Below, in pieces: positions 10,923-17,101 of a stretch of DNA of 20,000 bases. The notes under the pieces are model-generated. The model ran no database searches, had not been told where the DNA came from, and worked only from the letters and a program-made list of their open reading frames with translations. The translations under genes were made by a program, and so were the position numbers. This DNA is from Glandiceps talaboti. Lineage: Eukaryota > Hemichordata > Enteropneusta > Spengelidae. The stretch is taken from contig NC_135557.1 in NCBI RefSeq assembly GCF_964340395.1, positions 20,601,225 to 20,621,224 on the forward strand. The letters are read 5' to 3'. The stretch's first letter is position 1, and each line of letters begins with the position of its first letter.

Positions 10923-11574
10923 ATTGTTTATAGCCTGTATGGCTGTCAATGTTACGAGCTTTCTGATTGGCTACCTCGATATTCAGATCAATGTTTTGTC
11001 AAGGAGTTAAATGTATATATATTGATATAATTTTACTGTTGTAGAGGAAGAAGAAAAGAGAATCACTCGCACTATCGAAGAGTCTACAGTATCAGCCAAT
11101 GTAAGTGGTGACAGTTATGGAGAACAGCCTTATAGCATAGATGACAAATATGACTATTTCGTTATCTTTAATAGTGGCAAACATAGTCGAAGTGGAAAAC
11201 ATCGACATAGTAGTAAAGGTAAACACAACAGTGTTGTCCCACACAGCGACACCGCACAATTTCTTAATCGATCCCTGCCTCCAATACCCGTACCACCACC
11301 TTATTACCAGGATGATGAACATGAAGAACATAAGCGTCGAAGACGCCGACGCCGCCGCCGACGTCATCGTCGCCATAGTGATGACGAGCACGACGATGGG
11401 GATCGACATCGACATAGCAGACGATCGCGTTCAGAGTCGCGGAGTAAGGAGGATAGAGGGCACGATGATGATTATGCAAAACCGAAGAAACGACGATCGA
11501 GAAGAAGAGACAGAAATGGCGACAAAACCCGAAGCCGCTCCGAACCTCCTCGACCATTCACTGACTCAGAGTAA
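3247..11574 (+). CDS. Type I transmembrane Ig-superfamily receptor, CTX/JAM-like V-C2-V-C2-Ig ectodomain (spliced gene, long-tail isoform)
   Basis: Predicted single-pass surface receptor or adhesion molecule. Join of 3247-3304, 3774-3942, 4580-4719, 5218-5517, 5774-5945, 6523-6674, 7559-7849, 9009-9314, 10209-10340 and 11045-11574: 2250 nt, 749 residues plus stop. All introns are GT/AG and all phases agree: phase 1 between domains, phase 2 inside each V domain. Domains: signal peptide 1-19, V 20-122, C2 123-222, V 223-330, C2 331-427, C2/I-set 428-529, transmembrane about 536-563, tail 567-749. Extracellular N-x-S sequons are at N416 and N477. The ATG at 3247 was chosen because it has A at -3, begins a hydrophobic leader, and has no ATG upstream in its exon. 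Split V exons and a C2 domain with a second disulfide are features of the vertebrate CTX/JAM/CAR family, so that kinship is inferred. The ligand is unknown. Nectin-like or other IgSF membership is the main alternative. Confidence 0.85.
3338..3590. repeat. Compound microsatellite in intron 2: (CATA)n (CAGA)n (CA)n (CATA)n
   Basis: About 240 bases of uninterrupted tetra- and dinucleotide repeats starting some 35 bases after the signal-peptide exon's donor; open frames in all directions across it are repeat artefacts. The intron (3305-3773) also holds a minus-strand fragment of the dispersed repeat at 3620-3720 with a C13 run. Confidence 0.95.
3774..3942 (+). CDS. Exon 3: first half of Ig V domain 1 (residues 20-76)
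   Basis: Acceptor TGTCTTTTACAG ends at 3773; donor GG/GTACGT at 3943. Encodes strands A to C'/C'' of a V-type Ig domain: B-strand cysteine C44 (L-R-C-E-V) and C-strand tryptophan W55 (L-L-W-Q-Q). It ends in phase 2 in the middle of the domain. An open frame continues from the leader through intron 2 to this exon only in part, so splicing is required to join the leader in frame. Confidence 0.8.
4020..4500. repeat. Degenerate minisatellite in intron 3, ACATAACACGTGATAAGT-type units
   Basis: Intron 3 (3943-4579), which splits V domain 1, is largely a degenerate tandem array of short units built on ACATAACACGTGATAAGTAC. Many units carry CACGTG, CACGTAC or CATATG. The array explains the long minus-strand open frame here (Y/C/V-rich), which is not a gene. 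Confidence 0.85.
4580..4719 (+). CDS. Exon 4: second half of Ig V domain 1 (residues 76-122)
   Basis: Acceptor TTTTATTTTAG ends at 4579; donor CTAG/GTAATG at 4720. Encodes strands D to G: F-S-I-T-G-D-Q at 77-83, the D-x-A-x-Y-x-C signature as D99-M-A101-T-Y103-T-C105, and a G strand ending S-L-T-V-L. This exon is too short to stand out as an open frame on its own and is found by homology to exon 7. Phase 2 in, phase 1 out. Confidence 0.82.
4915..5140. repeat. About 37-bp minisatellite in intron 4
   Basis: The motif AGAGGGG recurs at 4987, 5024, 5061 and 5104, within units resembling ACACAGAAAGAATTGAGAGG plus a GGGGACTAA tail. Four to five diverged units fill much of intron 4 (4720-5217). Confidence 0.75.
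5218..5517 (+). CDS. Exon 5: Ig C2 domain 2 with extra cysteine pair (residues 123-222)
   Basis: Acceptor GGTATTCCAG ends at 5217; donor AATC/GTAAGT at 5518. One exon holds the whole domain. Canonical cysteines are C151 and C201 with W164 (L-V-W-S-N-G). C134 near the start and C214 near the end are placed for a second disulfide, as in the C2 domains of CTX/JAM-like proteins. The closest relative in the window is exon 8: both share S-x-G-G-x-P-x-A-x-L-V-W-S and end G/E-P-L/F-D-I-N/D. Phase 1 at both ends. Confidence 0.85.
5580..5690. repeat. (CA)n and (AT)n microsatellite in intron 5
   Basis: A CA run (5579-5602) followed by about 39 AT units up to 5681, inside the 256-base intron between C2 domain 2 and V domain 3. 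Confidence 0.95.
5774..5945 (+). CDS. Exon 6: first half of Ig V domain 3 (residues 223-280)
   Basis: Acceptor CTTACTCACAG ends at 5773; donor GGCAG/GTTAGT at 5946. C245 (T-L-E-C-V-T) and W256 (L-E-W-Y-K-D) mark strands B and C. Length (172 bases) and phase pattern (in 1, out 2) match exon 3 (169 bases), showing that the two V domains arose by duplication of a split V unit. Confidence 0.82.
5946..6522 (+). other. Intron 6, splitting V domain 3
   Basis: Phase-2 intron at the position equivalent to intron 3. Contains a (CAA)n microsatellite at 6356-6427 and no other feature I can identify. Confidence 0.75.
6356..6427. repeat. (CAA)n microsatellite in intron 6
   Basis: About 13 CAA units followed by CAG/CAC/CAA variants. 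Confidence 0.95.
6523..6674 (+). CDS. Exon 7: second half of Ig V domain 3 (residues 280-330)
   Basis: Acceptor CCACGTGTAG ends at 6522 (pyrimidine tract modest, T-rich stretch 15-40 bases upstream); donor GAAG/GTAAGT at 6675. Contains R-F-S-I-T-G-D-Q at 280-287, L-G-Q-Y as in exon 4, and D303-A-G-D-Y307-L-C309. A third cysteine, C325, in the G strand (Q-Y-C-K-L-T-V) has no counterpart in V domain 1 and no obvious partner within this domain. Confidence 0.83.
6888..7330 (-). repeat. Dispersed repeat, minus orientation, in intron 7
   Basis: Reading the minus strand from 7330 to 7044 gives blocks matching 12725-13010 and 19735-20000: GGGGTAAGG then ATTTTACAAAT, TTTTGTGGTTTTTGG, ATCCCACCGCTGCCACC and TTGACAACAATGG. 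A further fragment of the same type (CTTTCTAAAAAGTG, GACCTTTTCTAAA) is at 6888-6970. Intron 7 spans 6675-7558 and has nothing else recognisable. No protein is coded; the family is unknown to me. Confidence 0.65.
6988..7058. repeat. 17-bp tandem repeat, four units
   Basis: CAATGGTTTCC recurs at 6993, 7010, 7027 and 7044, exactly 17 bases apart. It sits at the end of the dispersed repeat's terminal TTGACAACAATGG block, so it probably grew by slippage there. Confidence 0.9.
7559..7849 (+). CDS. Exon 8: Ig C2 domain 4 with extra cysteine pair (residues 331-427)
   Basis: Acceptor TTGTCAACAG ends at 7558; donor GATT/GTAAGT at 7850. Canonical C359 and C410 with W372 (K-L-V-W-S-S-D-G); additional C342 (Y-P-V-C-E) and C419 (K-S-C-Q) repeat the four-cysteine layout of exon 5. 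Sequon N416-K-S. A proline run (P345-P348) opens the domain. Phase 1 at both ends. Confidence 0.87.
7850..9008 (+). other. Intron 8
   Basis: A 1159-base phase-1 intron. Includes a G12 run at about 8121-8132, and a minus-strand fragment of the dispersed repeat at 8805-8905 (CCTCCCCCATTCTC, CCACTTCAAACCC). No gene, RNA or clear element otherwise seen. Confidence 0.6.
9009..9314 (+). CDS. Exon 9: membrane-proximal Ig C2/I-set domain 5 (residues 428-529)
   Basis: Acceptor ATTTCCACTTTTCAG ends at 9008; donor GTAG/GTATGT at 9315. C453 (S-L-V-C-D-A), W469 (Y-E-W-S-Y) and C511 (I-V-C-V-A-K-S) form a standard Ig pattern with two cysteines only, so it is not a third copy of the four-cysteine C2 type. 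The E-x-x-E-G-D-S-A-S-L strand is like I-set/C2 domains of nectin- and kirrel-like proteins. Sequon N477-I-S. The open frame runs upstream across the acceptor, but the phase-1 chain fixes the start at 9009. Confidence 0.85.
9749..10110. mobile_element. Foldback/MITE-like inverted-repeat element in intron 9
   Basis: Arms 9749-9820 and 10040-10110 are inverted copies; the best 48 bases (9761-9808 against 10051-10098) differ at only three positions. The loop of about 220 bases has no coding capacity. A clear target-site duplication was not found, so the element's ends are uncertain. Intron 9 spans 9315-10208, and the rest of it shows nothing notable. Confidence 0.6.
10209..10340 (+). CDS. Exon 10: transmembrane helix and stop-transfer (residues 530-573)
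   Basis: Acceptor TTCCTCTTTTAG ends at 10208; donor GGAAG/GTTTGT at 10341. About 28 uninterrupted hydrophobic residues from S537 to V565, rich in I, V, L and A, are followed by K-K-R-Q-Q-K-E, a classic type I stop-transfer. Phase 1 at both ends, so it can join either the 10458 or the 11045 tail exon in frame. If intron 10 is retained the frame ends after G-L-C-N-C. Confidence 0.88.
10372..10440. repeat. (TTTG)n microsatellite upstream of the alternative exon
   Basis: About fifteen TTTG/TTGA tetramers end some 18 bases before the acceptor of the alternative short-tail exon, forming its T-rich tract. Confidence 0.9.
10458..10534 (+). CDS. Alternative terminal exon: short cytoplasmic tail (25 residues)
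   Basis: Acceptor CACAATTTGTAG ends at 10457, preceded by a T-rich TTTG repeat that could serve as polypyrimidine tract. Joined in phase 1 to exon 10 it reads G-R-G-D-I-E-G-K-H-C-T-T-S, then T-Y-H-D-E-Q-F-Q-I-P-T-I and stops with TAA at 10532-10534; the isoform would be 598 residues. AATAAA follows at 10559-10564. This short tail lacks all basic, proline-rich and RS motifs of the long tail. No transcript evidence is available; it might be a chance open stretch, since 25 codons is short. Confidence 0.4.
10559..10564 (+). terminator. Candidate poly(A) signal of the short-tail isoform
   Basis: AATAAA lies 25 bases after the short-tail stop codon; another AATAAA occurs at about 10584. The close spacing to the alternative stop is what makes this a plausible terminal exon. 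Confidence 0.4.
10876..10925. repeat. (TTG)n microsatellite in intron 10
   Basis: About 16 TTG units, 120 bases before the long-tail acceptor. Confidence 0.95.
11045..11574 (+). CDS. Exon 11: long cytoplasmic tail, proline-, arginine- and RS-rich (residues 574-749)
   Basis: Acceptor TTTTACTGTTGTAG ends at 11044; TAA at 11572-11574. In the phase-1 frame: acidic start (four E), tyrosines at 598, 603, 609 and 611 (Y-F-V-I at 611-614 is only a weak ITIM-like fit), R-S-L-P-P-I-P at 649-655 (class I SH3 ligand pattern), P-P-P-Y (PPxY, WW ligand) near 658-661, ten arginines at 671-680, many R-S dipeptides at 697-710 and 735-739, and P-K-K-R-R-S-R-R-R at 720-728 resembling a nuclear localisation signal. 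Codons are strikingly CpG-rich (CGA/CGC/CGT arginines) against the AT-rich surroundings. Frame choice is supported by the splice phase and hydrophilic composition; a competing frame is open over 11141-11677 but does not connect. Confidence 0.78.
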
Positions 11575-11699
11575 CATTAGTGAGATGATGAAGATCAATG
11601 TCTATCGTATCGCCGATCAAAAACATCACCACGTGTGCATACCACCAAAGGTATATTTTTTTTTTCATAAGAAGTGAATTATCAACCATGTAGATAGGG

Positions 11700-11960
11700 T
11701 TCTTTAGATTGTGCACCATATGTCATTCCTCTGTTGTCACGTGTCATCCCGTGCAGTCACATGACCATACCCTGTAGTCAAACGACATTATTTCTATAGT
11801 CATATACCAATCCTCTGCAGTAACATGACATTCCTTCTATAGCCACGTGTCAATCCGCTGTAACCACACGATAGGCCTTCCATAGTCACATGACGGTCCT
11901 CTGTAGTCACATGACAGTCCTATAGTCACATGACATTCCTATATGTAGCCACATTTCTTT
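11700..11960. repeat. E-box-rich degenerate minisatellite in the 3' UTR
   Basis: Eight to ten diverged units of roughly 22-32 bases, each built as TCACATGACATTCCTCTGTA. The core TCACATGA/GTCACGTG is itself near-palindromic, giving several CACATG, CACGTG and CATATG boxes. It lies immediately before the potential acceptor at 11964. Confidence 0.75.
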
Positions 11961-11984
11961 GCAGACTGTTGATACAAAGCAGAA

Positions 11985-12140
11985 ATCAAGAATTACAACA
12001 TAGAGACTGCCAGGAGCACATCTCAAATAACCACAAAAATAGCCTCTAGTTATCTCTATTGTTAGCATTCACTGCACATTGTAAGAATATATTTTTAGAA
12101 AGAAATCGTAGGCGACAACTAAATAGTCTCCTCTTAACAG
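11985..12140 (+). repeat. Direct repeat, copy 1 (partner 13535-13660)
   Basis: Blocks such as ACATCTCAAATAACC, ATAGCCT, GTTATCTCTATTGTT and CATTCACTGCACATT recur in order at 13535-13660 with roughly three quarters identity. This indicates an old local duplication or two copies of a dispersed element. Confidence 0.65.
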
Positions 12141-12318
12141 ACCTTGTCTATCATGACGAATCTTTATGTAAAAATGAAAGTAAAATATAACGATGACGAC
12201 AGTACTAGTAAGTTATATAACAATGCCAAGTGTGGACATGTCACCGATTTCTGCCTTGGAGCAGAAATTAAGTAAACAACCCTTATTCCATCATAGCTTT
12301 AAGAAGGTCTGGGTATTG

Positions 12319-12324
12319 AATAAA
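12319..12324 (+). terminator. Candidate poly(A) signal of the long isoform
   Basis: First AATAAA after the long-tail stop, about 745 bases downstream. Later AATAAA/ATAAAT-rich stretches near 14055 and 15171 are alternatives if the 3' UTR is longer. Confidence 0.35.
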
Positions 12325-12719
12325 TCGAAAGTTCTTGAAGCTTATAAATTTGTGTTCCAGATATATTGATATTTCACTCTCATAAAAATAGTAGGCCATC
12401 GTTAAATTTAACCTCGATGTGGCGATTGATTTTAGTACACCACTGTCGATTTAGACAATATTACTTTCAGTTCCTGCACAGTCTCTATGGTAGAACTGTG
12501 TTGTCCATAGAATGTTTAATGTATGTATATTTACATTTGTGTACAGACTAACATTGGTGTGGTTTGTATAATCTAGAGATTATATTCTTTGCATATGTAG
12601 GTTGAAATCAATAGTTACAAACACAGTAGACGTCATAGTATATCGACACTTTAAAACTTAAGTGTGGTTCGTTTAGGCCATAAATACAGTCCCAGTATTA
12701 TGCAGGGACTGTACACATC

Positions 12720-13510
12720 ACATAAAAAGGGGTTGTCGGTAGACATGATGGAGCCTCAGGGGATCATATTTTACAAATCGGTTCTTGGGGAGTAGCATAT
12801 TTTAGAAATGGAATTTGGGAGGGTCACATTTTACGTTGACTCATTTTATTATCTAGCGTTGCATTATTTTGTGGTTTTGGAATTCCGCCAATCCCACCAG
12901 TTACACTTCCCACTATTGTAAAATCCCACCGCTGCCACCATTGCACTGTAATATCATAACATACTCGTCAAATCGGTGGCGCTGCTGACAACCATGTAAT
13001 GAATCAATTCTTAATTGAATGTGAGGAGAGGTCTCACACAGGGGTGGGAGGGGGGAAGCAATGATAATGTACTGGAGTGGATTCTTAACCTCGGTCCCGA
13101 CAATGTAGGTAGTGCATCACGTAGTCTGTAGTAATATTGGCCTTCAGTTCTGCCAATTAGTTCCAGGCACAGGAATTAATTAATGTAGTGCCTTCACGCA
13201 AACTCAGTGTAGTATAGGTGGGAAGCAACAATGATTTAAATCATAAATGTGTTGGCAGCTGTGGGATAAAGTCCTTTACCATTGGTTCTGGGACTCGTGT
13301 CCCTTTTCACGTCTGAAGGCATTTTAACCTAATGTTTTTGAAATATTCGACCAGTGGGGAGAGAGTCACGTTTTAGAAAAAGGAAATTAAGGAGTCCCTT
13401 TATAGAAAACGCAATAGGGGTAAGGTCACATTTTACGCATTAATTGCCAACAAACCGTGCTTGATTTTGTCAGACCCCCCCCCCCCCCTGTAATTACTGA
13501 AGGCTCCCGA
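12720..13510 (+). repeat. Dispersed repeat, plus orientation (two adjacent parts)
   Basis: 12725-13010 aligns with 19735-20000: GGGAGGGTCACATTTTAC, TGACTCATT, TTTTGTGGTTTTGG, CCACCGCTGCCACC and GCTGACAACCATG in the same order. A second part, 13365-13510, repeats the GTCACATTTTACGC module and has a C14 run. No open frame of interest; it is probably a fossil non-autonomous transposon. Confidence 0.65.
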
Positions 13511-13534
13511 AAGCAGAAATACTAGTAACGAATA

Positions 13535-13660
13535 CCAACACAGACCGCTCGCAACACACCTCAAATACCCGCAACAATAGCCTTTTGTTATCTATTGTTG
13601 ACATTCACTGTACATTATAAGATTGTAGGCGTAATCGAGCTCCTAACAGAACTCTACTCA
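13535..13660 (+). repeat. Direct repeat, copy 2 (partner 11985-12140)
   Basis: Same ordered blocks as copy 1 (ACACCTCAAATACCC, ATAGCCTTTTGTTATC, CATTCACTGTACATT, CTCCTAACAGA). Located after the second half of the dispersed repeat region. Confidence 0.65.
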
Positions 13661-15240
13661 AGATGGATATTGCGGTAAAAGGGAAACACTTGTGACGTCA
13701 ATAGCCAAAACTGTTAAAAACACGACATATTTGATTTGAAAGGAACAACAATTTATTATTAAAAAAATTGTGAGAAAAGCAAACATAAGTTGTGAATAGT
13801 GAGCTGATATTTAATTCTTAATGTGGTTGGAAGAGTATGTAACTAATATATTCACTCAGTTGAAGGGTTTGCCCTACCATTATATTGGAAAGTGTGGACA
13901 ATGTTAAGGTATAATGGTATAACATAGTCTTGTATTGACTCTGATAGGACAAGTGGGCGTTTGTATATCTGTACGTTTACACCCTACACATCACAACAAT
14001 AGTGATCCATTGGGTTTATGCTGATTACACTAACTTGGCAACCTATTGTAGGCATAATAAATAAGGACGTCACCACACTGGAAATTAAACTCTGCCATTT
14101 TACCCAGTCTTTGTTAAGGGTCATTATTTGTTGATGAGGTCATGGACTACAATAGAGGTTATGGGATGGTTTGTATGCAAGGACCGGCTGCAATAGGGGC
14201 TATGTATTGGATGTTTTTGTATGCAGGACTCGGCTTTTAAACAACATATCCATTACTACTAGTACACTCTATAGATGTTAGAACAGGGATTATAGGTATT
14301 GACTTTTGAACTTCGTCATCACCATGGAGATGAAAAGGACCACCTCCATGGTCATTTAAAACTATATTATCAAATCTGAATTTTTTAATGTGGATATATC
14401 TAAAACATGCATAAGATCAATTTTACCATATTGTTGAGAAATTTGAGGTGTTAACATTTTGGAATATCATAAAAAGGAGAAAACAGGAATTGAAAAAAAA
14501 GTAATTTACAAATCTGCAAACAAATATTACAACTAAATGAACTCTGTATTCTGCATGTAGAGGAGAATTGTATGAATTTCCATTACTTATTATATTAAGA
14601 TAAATATGTTAATTATTGGTTCCATATCGAGGAAAATACTGATAAGTAATGCATATTAATTAGCTCATGCATATTAATTAGCTCATGAATATTAATTAGT
14701 TACCGGCTCTGCTATAGAGCCCTGCTTGCCAAAGATAACATCGCCAAATAAACTTTTCTTGAAGACAAAATTTACCATGGAGAATAATTCAGTACTAGTA
14801 TGGATAAGAAATAATTGTATTAATTCATTAAGAACTGTGTGGTAGAACAACAGAATAGATATCTTTTAAAATATGTGAATGACAATCAAATATAGATACA
14901 TAGAATTTTGACGAAGGACTACAACAAAGTATAATATAAAACTAAGAAGATATGCAAAATTTAAGATCTCTAGGATATTGGTCACTACCAATAGTTTATT
15001 GAAATTTAAAATCTAACATAAAACTTTGTACTATAGTGTATATATATATTTATACCTATTTTTACTAATTTTGTACTATTGTTATGCGTTATATTCAGCA
15101 AATTACATTTTATTTTATGTTAACATGTATTGCTATAGAACTCATAGAAATGTAATTGACTTTTTATAGATACAATAAATTATCATTTATATTAATATTA
15201 ATTCTGTATCCATGTTACGATTTTTATTTCTATTCTACTA
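13660..15240. other. Intergenic, no gene seen
   Basis: AT-rich sequence with no long open frame, no splice-linked Ig signature and no RNA I recognise. Contains an 18-bp tandem repeat at 14651-14699 and a small inverted repeat (ACCATGGAG / CTCCATGGT) near 14322-14353. Confidence 0.6.
14651..14699. repeat. 18-bp tandem repeat with TAATTA cores
   Basis: GCATATTAATTAGCTCAT occurs at 14651-14668 and 14669-14686, then a partial variant to 14699. Each unit carries a TAATTA homeodomain-type core. Confidence 0.9.
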
Positions 15241-15294
15241 GTGTTCTGTACCAATCTGTTATATTCTGAGCTATTCCATTATGTCTTGTTCTGC

Positions 15295-15575
15295 TGTATT
15301 GTTATTTATGCTATGTTGTGTTATGTTATGTCATGTCTTCATTCTGTTCGTTATGTTATGTTATGTTATGTTATGTTATGTTGTGTTCATTCTGTTCATT
15401 GTGTTGTGTTGTGTTACACTATGTTATGTTATGTTATGCTATGTTATGTTGTGTTTATTATGTTCGTGTTATGTTGTTATGTTGTGTTCATTCTGTTCGT
15501 TATGTTATGTTATGTTGTGTTATGTTATGTTATGTTATGTTATGTTATGTTATGTTATGTTATGTTATTTTTAAA
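15295..15575. repeat. TTATG pentanucleotide satellite
   Basis: Long runs of TTATG/TTGTG pentamers interrupted by a recurring TTCATTCTGTTCG spacer at about 15338, 15388 and 15488, so there is a higher-order period on top of the 5-mer. All three plus-strand open frames here (M-L-C-Y-V repeats) are artefacts of the repeat. Confidence 0.95.
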
Positions 15576-15599
15576 AGCAATACCGAATTAAAGTATTTC

Positions 15600-16345
15600 T
15601 TTCCTTTGTGTATGTTATTAACTGTTAAAGATGAAAATCACGGGAAGTGCTAAATCATCGCTGTCAGATTTGACGGAACTTTGGCGACCTGTATAAAACT
15701 TAAAAGGATGTTATAATTCGATAAACCAATAGAAACAACAACAAAACAAGTAATCATCGAGTGGTGTGCTCACAATTATTCTACCGCCATCTTAACTCAG
15801 ATTATTAGTGATGTCTGACACTCCACCTTGTCAAAGAATTGTATTCGAATAGTCGGTGATTTTGCCATTTCCAAGAACTGTATTATCTACAATGTTTGCA
15901 CCCTTACAACTACAGACAAGCACAGGAAGGGTTAACGACCTTTTTATTCACATTTTTTTTCCATTACAGGTCACCCGGTTCACCAGTGGGCAGTGTTCCT
16001 TTTATTTTATTTTCATAGATTGATATTGATTGTATCACGTCAATTCTGTAAGAGCAAACAGTCTCAAATGAGTTATCTGCGTGTTCTTAACTTTCCTATT
16101 TCGATTGAATTCTACGATAATAGCATTATTGTCCTTTTCTACAAATAGAACACGTTTATCAGTTTATGTTTTAAGTTTCAACAAACTTGAGAACAGTTGA
16201 TGTACTTATATTTGCAATCACAACGAATATTGTCCCCCTCGGAAATAACTTCAGCACACTTTCTCTTGTTTCAATCGTACATGTAGAGTTGTTTATCACA
16301 AGCCTACATTGTCCATGTTTGTATTCTCGAAGTATGTGGCTCCCT
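15600..16345. other. Intergenic, no gene seen
   Basis: No coding region, repeat or RNA that I can support. A short open frame at 16187-16384 runs into the palindrome and shows no domain. Confidence 0.55.
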
Positions 16346-16549
16346 AATCTGATTAAAATCCGATACCTTCGTTATTTTGCCTGAATTGACCTTCTTGGTA
16401 CATGTTTACATTTTTTAGCTTGATCGCCTCCTCTACAATCAGGCTAAAAAAATGTAAACATGTACCAAGAAGGTCAATTCAGGCACAATAACGAAGGTAA
16501 AATAGCAATGAACGATTAGCCGACATCTACATCGGATTTTAATCAGATT
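16346..16549. repeat. Large imperfect palindrome (foldback element)
   Basis: Left arm 16346-16419 and right arm 16443-16549 are inverted copies around a 23-base spacer. The inner 54 or so bases (through ACCTTCTTGGTACATG) are almost perfect. The right arm carries about 33 additional bases near 16500-16533 that the left arm lacks, after which pairing resumes over AATCTGATTAAAATCC. It could be a foldback transposon or a hairpin transcript; no open frame is needed to explain it. Confidence 0.85.
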
Positions 16550-17093
16550 GGTGGCTCCCCTAATGTCGTAGCGTAGAATCCAGTCGTTGAAGAGAGGTGG
16601 CGAGAGCCACAAATGCCCACCCAACTGGATTCAACGTGTAGGCTTTTATTGCAGCTGACGATGGCCAAATGATGAAAGCTCTTTAAGTTACCCGTCTTCC
16701 GTTTACAAATAAAAATATGCATGCCTCAATACGTGGAGGTATATAACTTCATACTCACAGCATGGAAGTGGGTGGTACTGCCATGCTCATAGCAACCCTT
16801 TATAAGTGAATGATATACCACGGAGGTAGGAAGGACTTCCTACCGCCATGGACATGCCTTCCACATAGGTAAGTTGAGATAGAAGTACAAATGCGCCTAA
16901 CTCATTAAGAATGGGGGTGATTTAGTTAAAAATTACTTCATGAGTGCCGATGGAAGCTTCAATTTTATTGGTGATCTTCGCCTGTTTTACGCCAATGAAA
17001 ACCATCGACATTGAAGATCCTTGAATAAATTGACTCGAGACGTTTTCACGCAATGTCAGATGATGCAAGCAAACACATTGCCACTCTCTTCAT

Positions 17094-17101
17094 ATGCAAA
17101 T
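17094..17101 (+). promoter_or_regulatory. Octamer-type motif ATGCAAAT, copy B
   Basis: Counterpart of 327-334, identical over the eight bases. Confidence 0.3.

Larger units (their letters stand above)
10341..11044 (+). other. Intron 10 of the long isoform
   Basis: Contains the alternative short-tail exon (10458-10534), its AATAAA, a (TTTG)n tract at 10372-10440 and a (TTG)n tract at 10876-10925. The rest (10620-10870) has no recognisable feature. Confidence 0.7.
11575..12330 (+). other. Probable 3' UTR of the long isoform
   Basis: Follows the TAA and extends to a candidate AATAAA at 12319-12324. It contains the E-box minisatellite (11700-11960) and an 8-base stem hairpin (ATTTCTGC / GCAGAAAT) near 12248-12269. 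A possible intron (donor AAAG/GTATAT at 11650, acceptor TTTCTTTGCAG ending 11964) could remove the minisatellite. The end of the transcript is inferred from the poly(A) signal only. Confidence 0.45.

Noticed and set aside
11141-11677. 178-codon open frame overlapping the long tail
   Set aside because: It does not connect in frame to the transmembrane exon. The other frame gives a hydrophilic tail and closes the splice phases, so this is treated as a shadow.
15241-15653. Three plus-strand open frames rich in M-L-C-Y-V
   Set aside because: Translation of the TTATG satellite.
16187-16624. Short open frames on both strands around the palindrome sharing a similar peptide
   Set aside because: The similarity comes from the inverted repeat itself, not from related genes.
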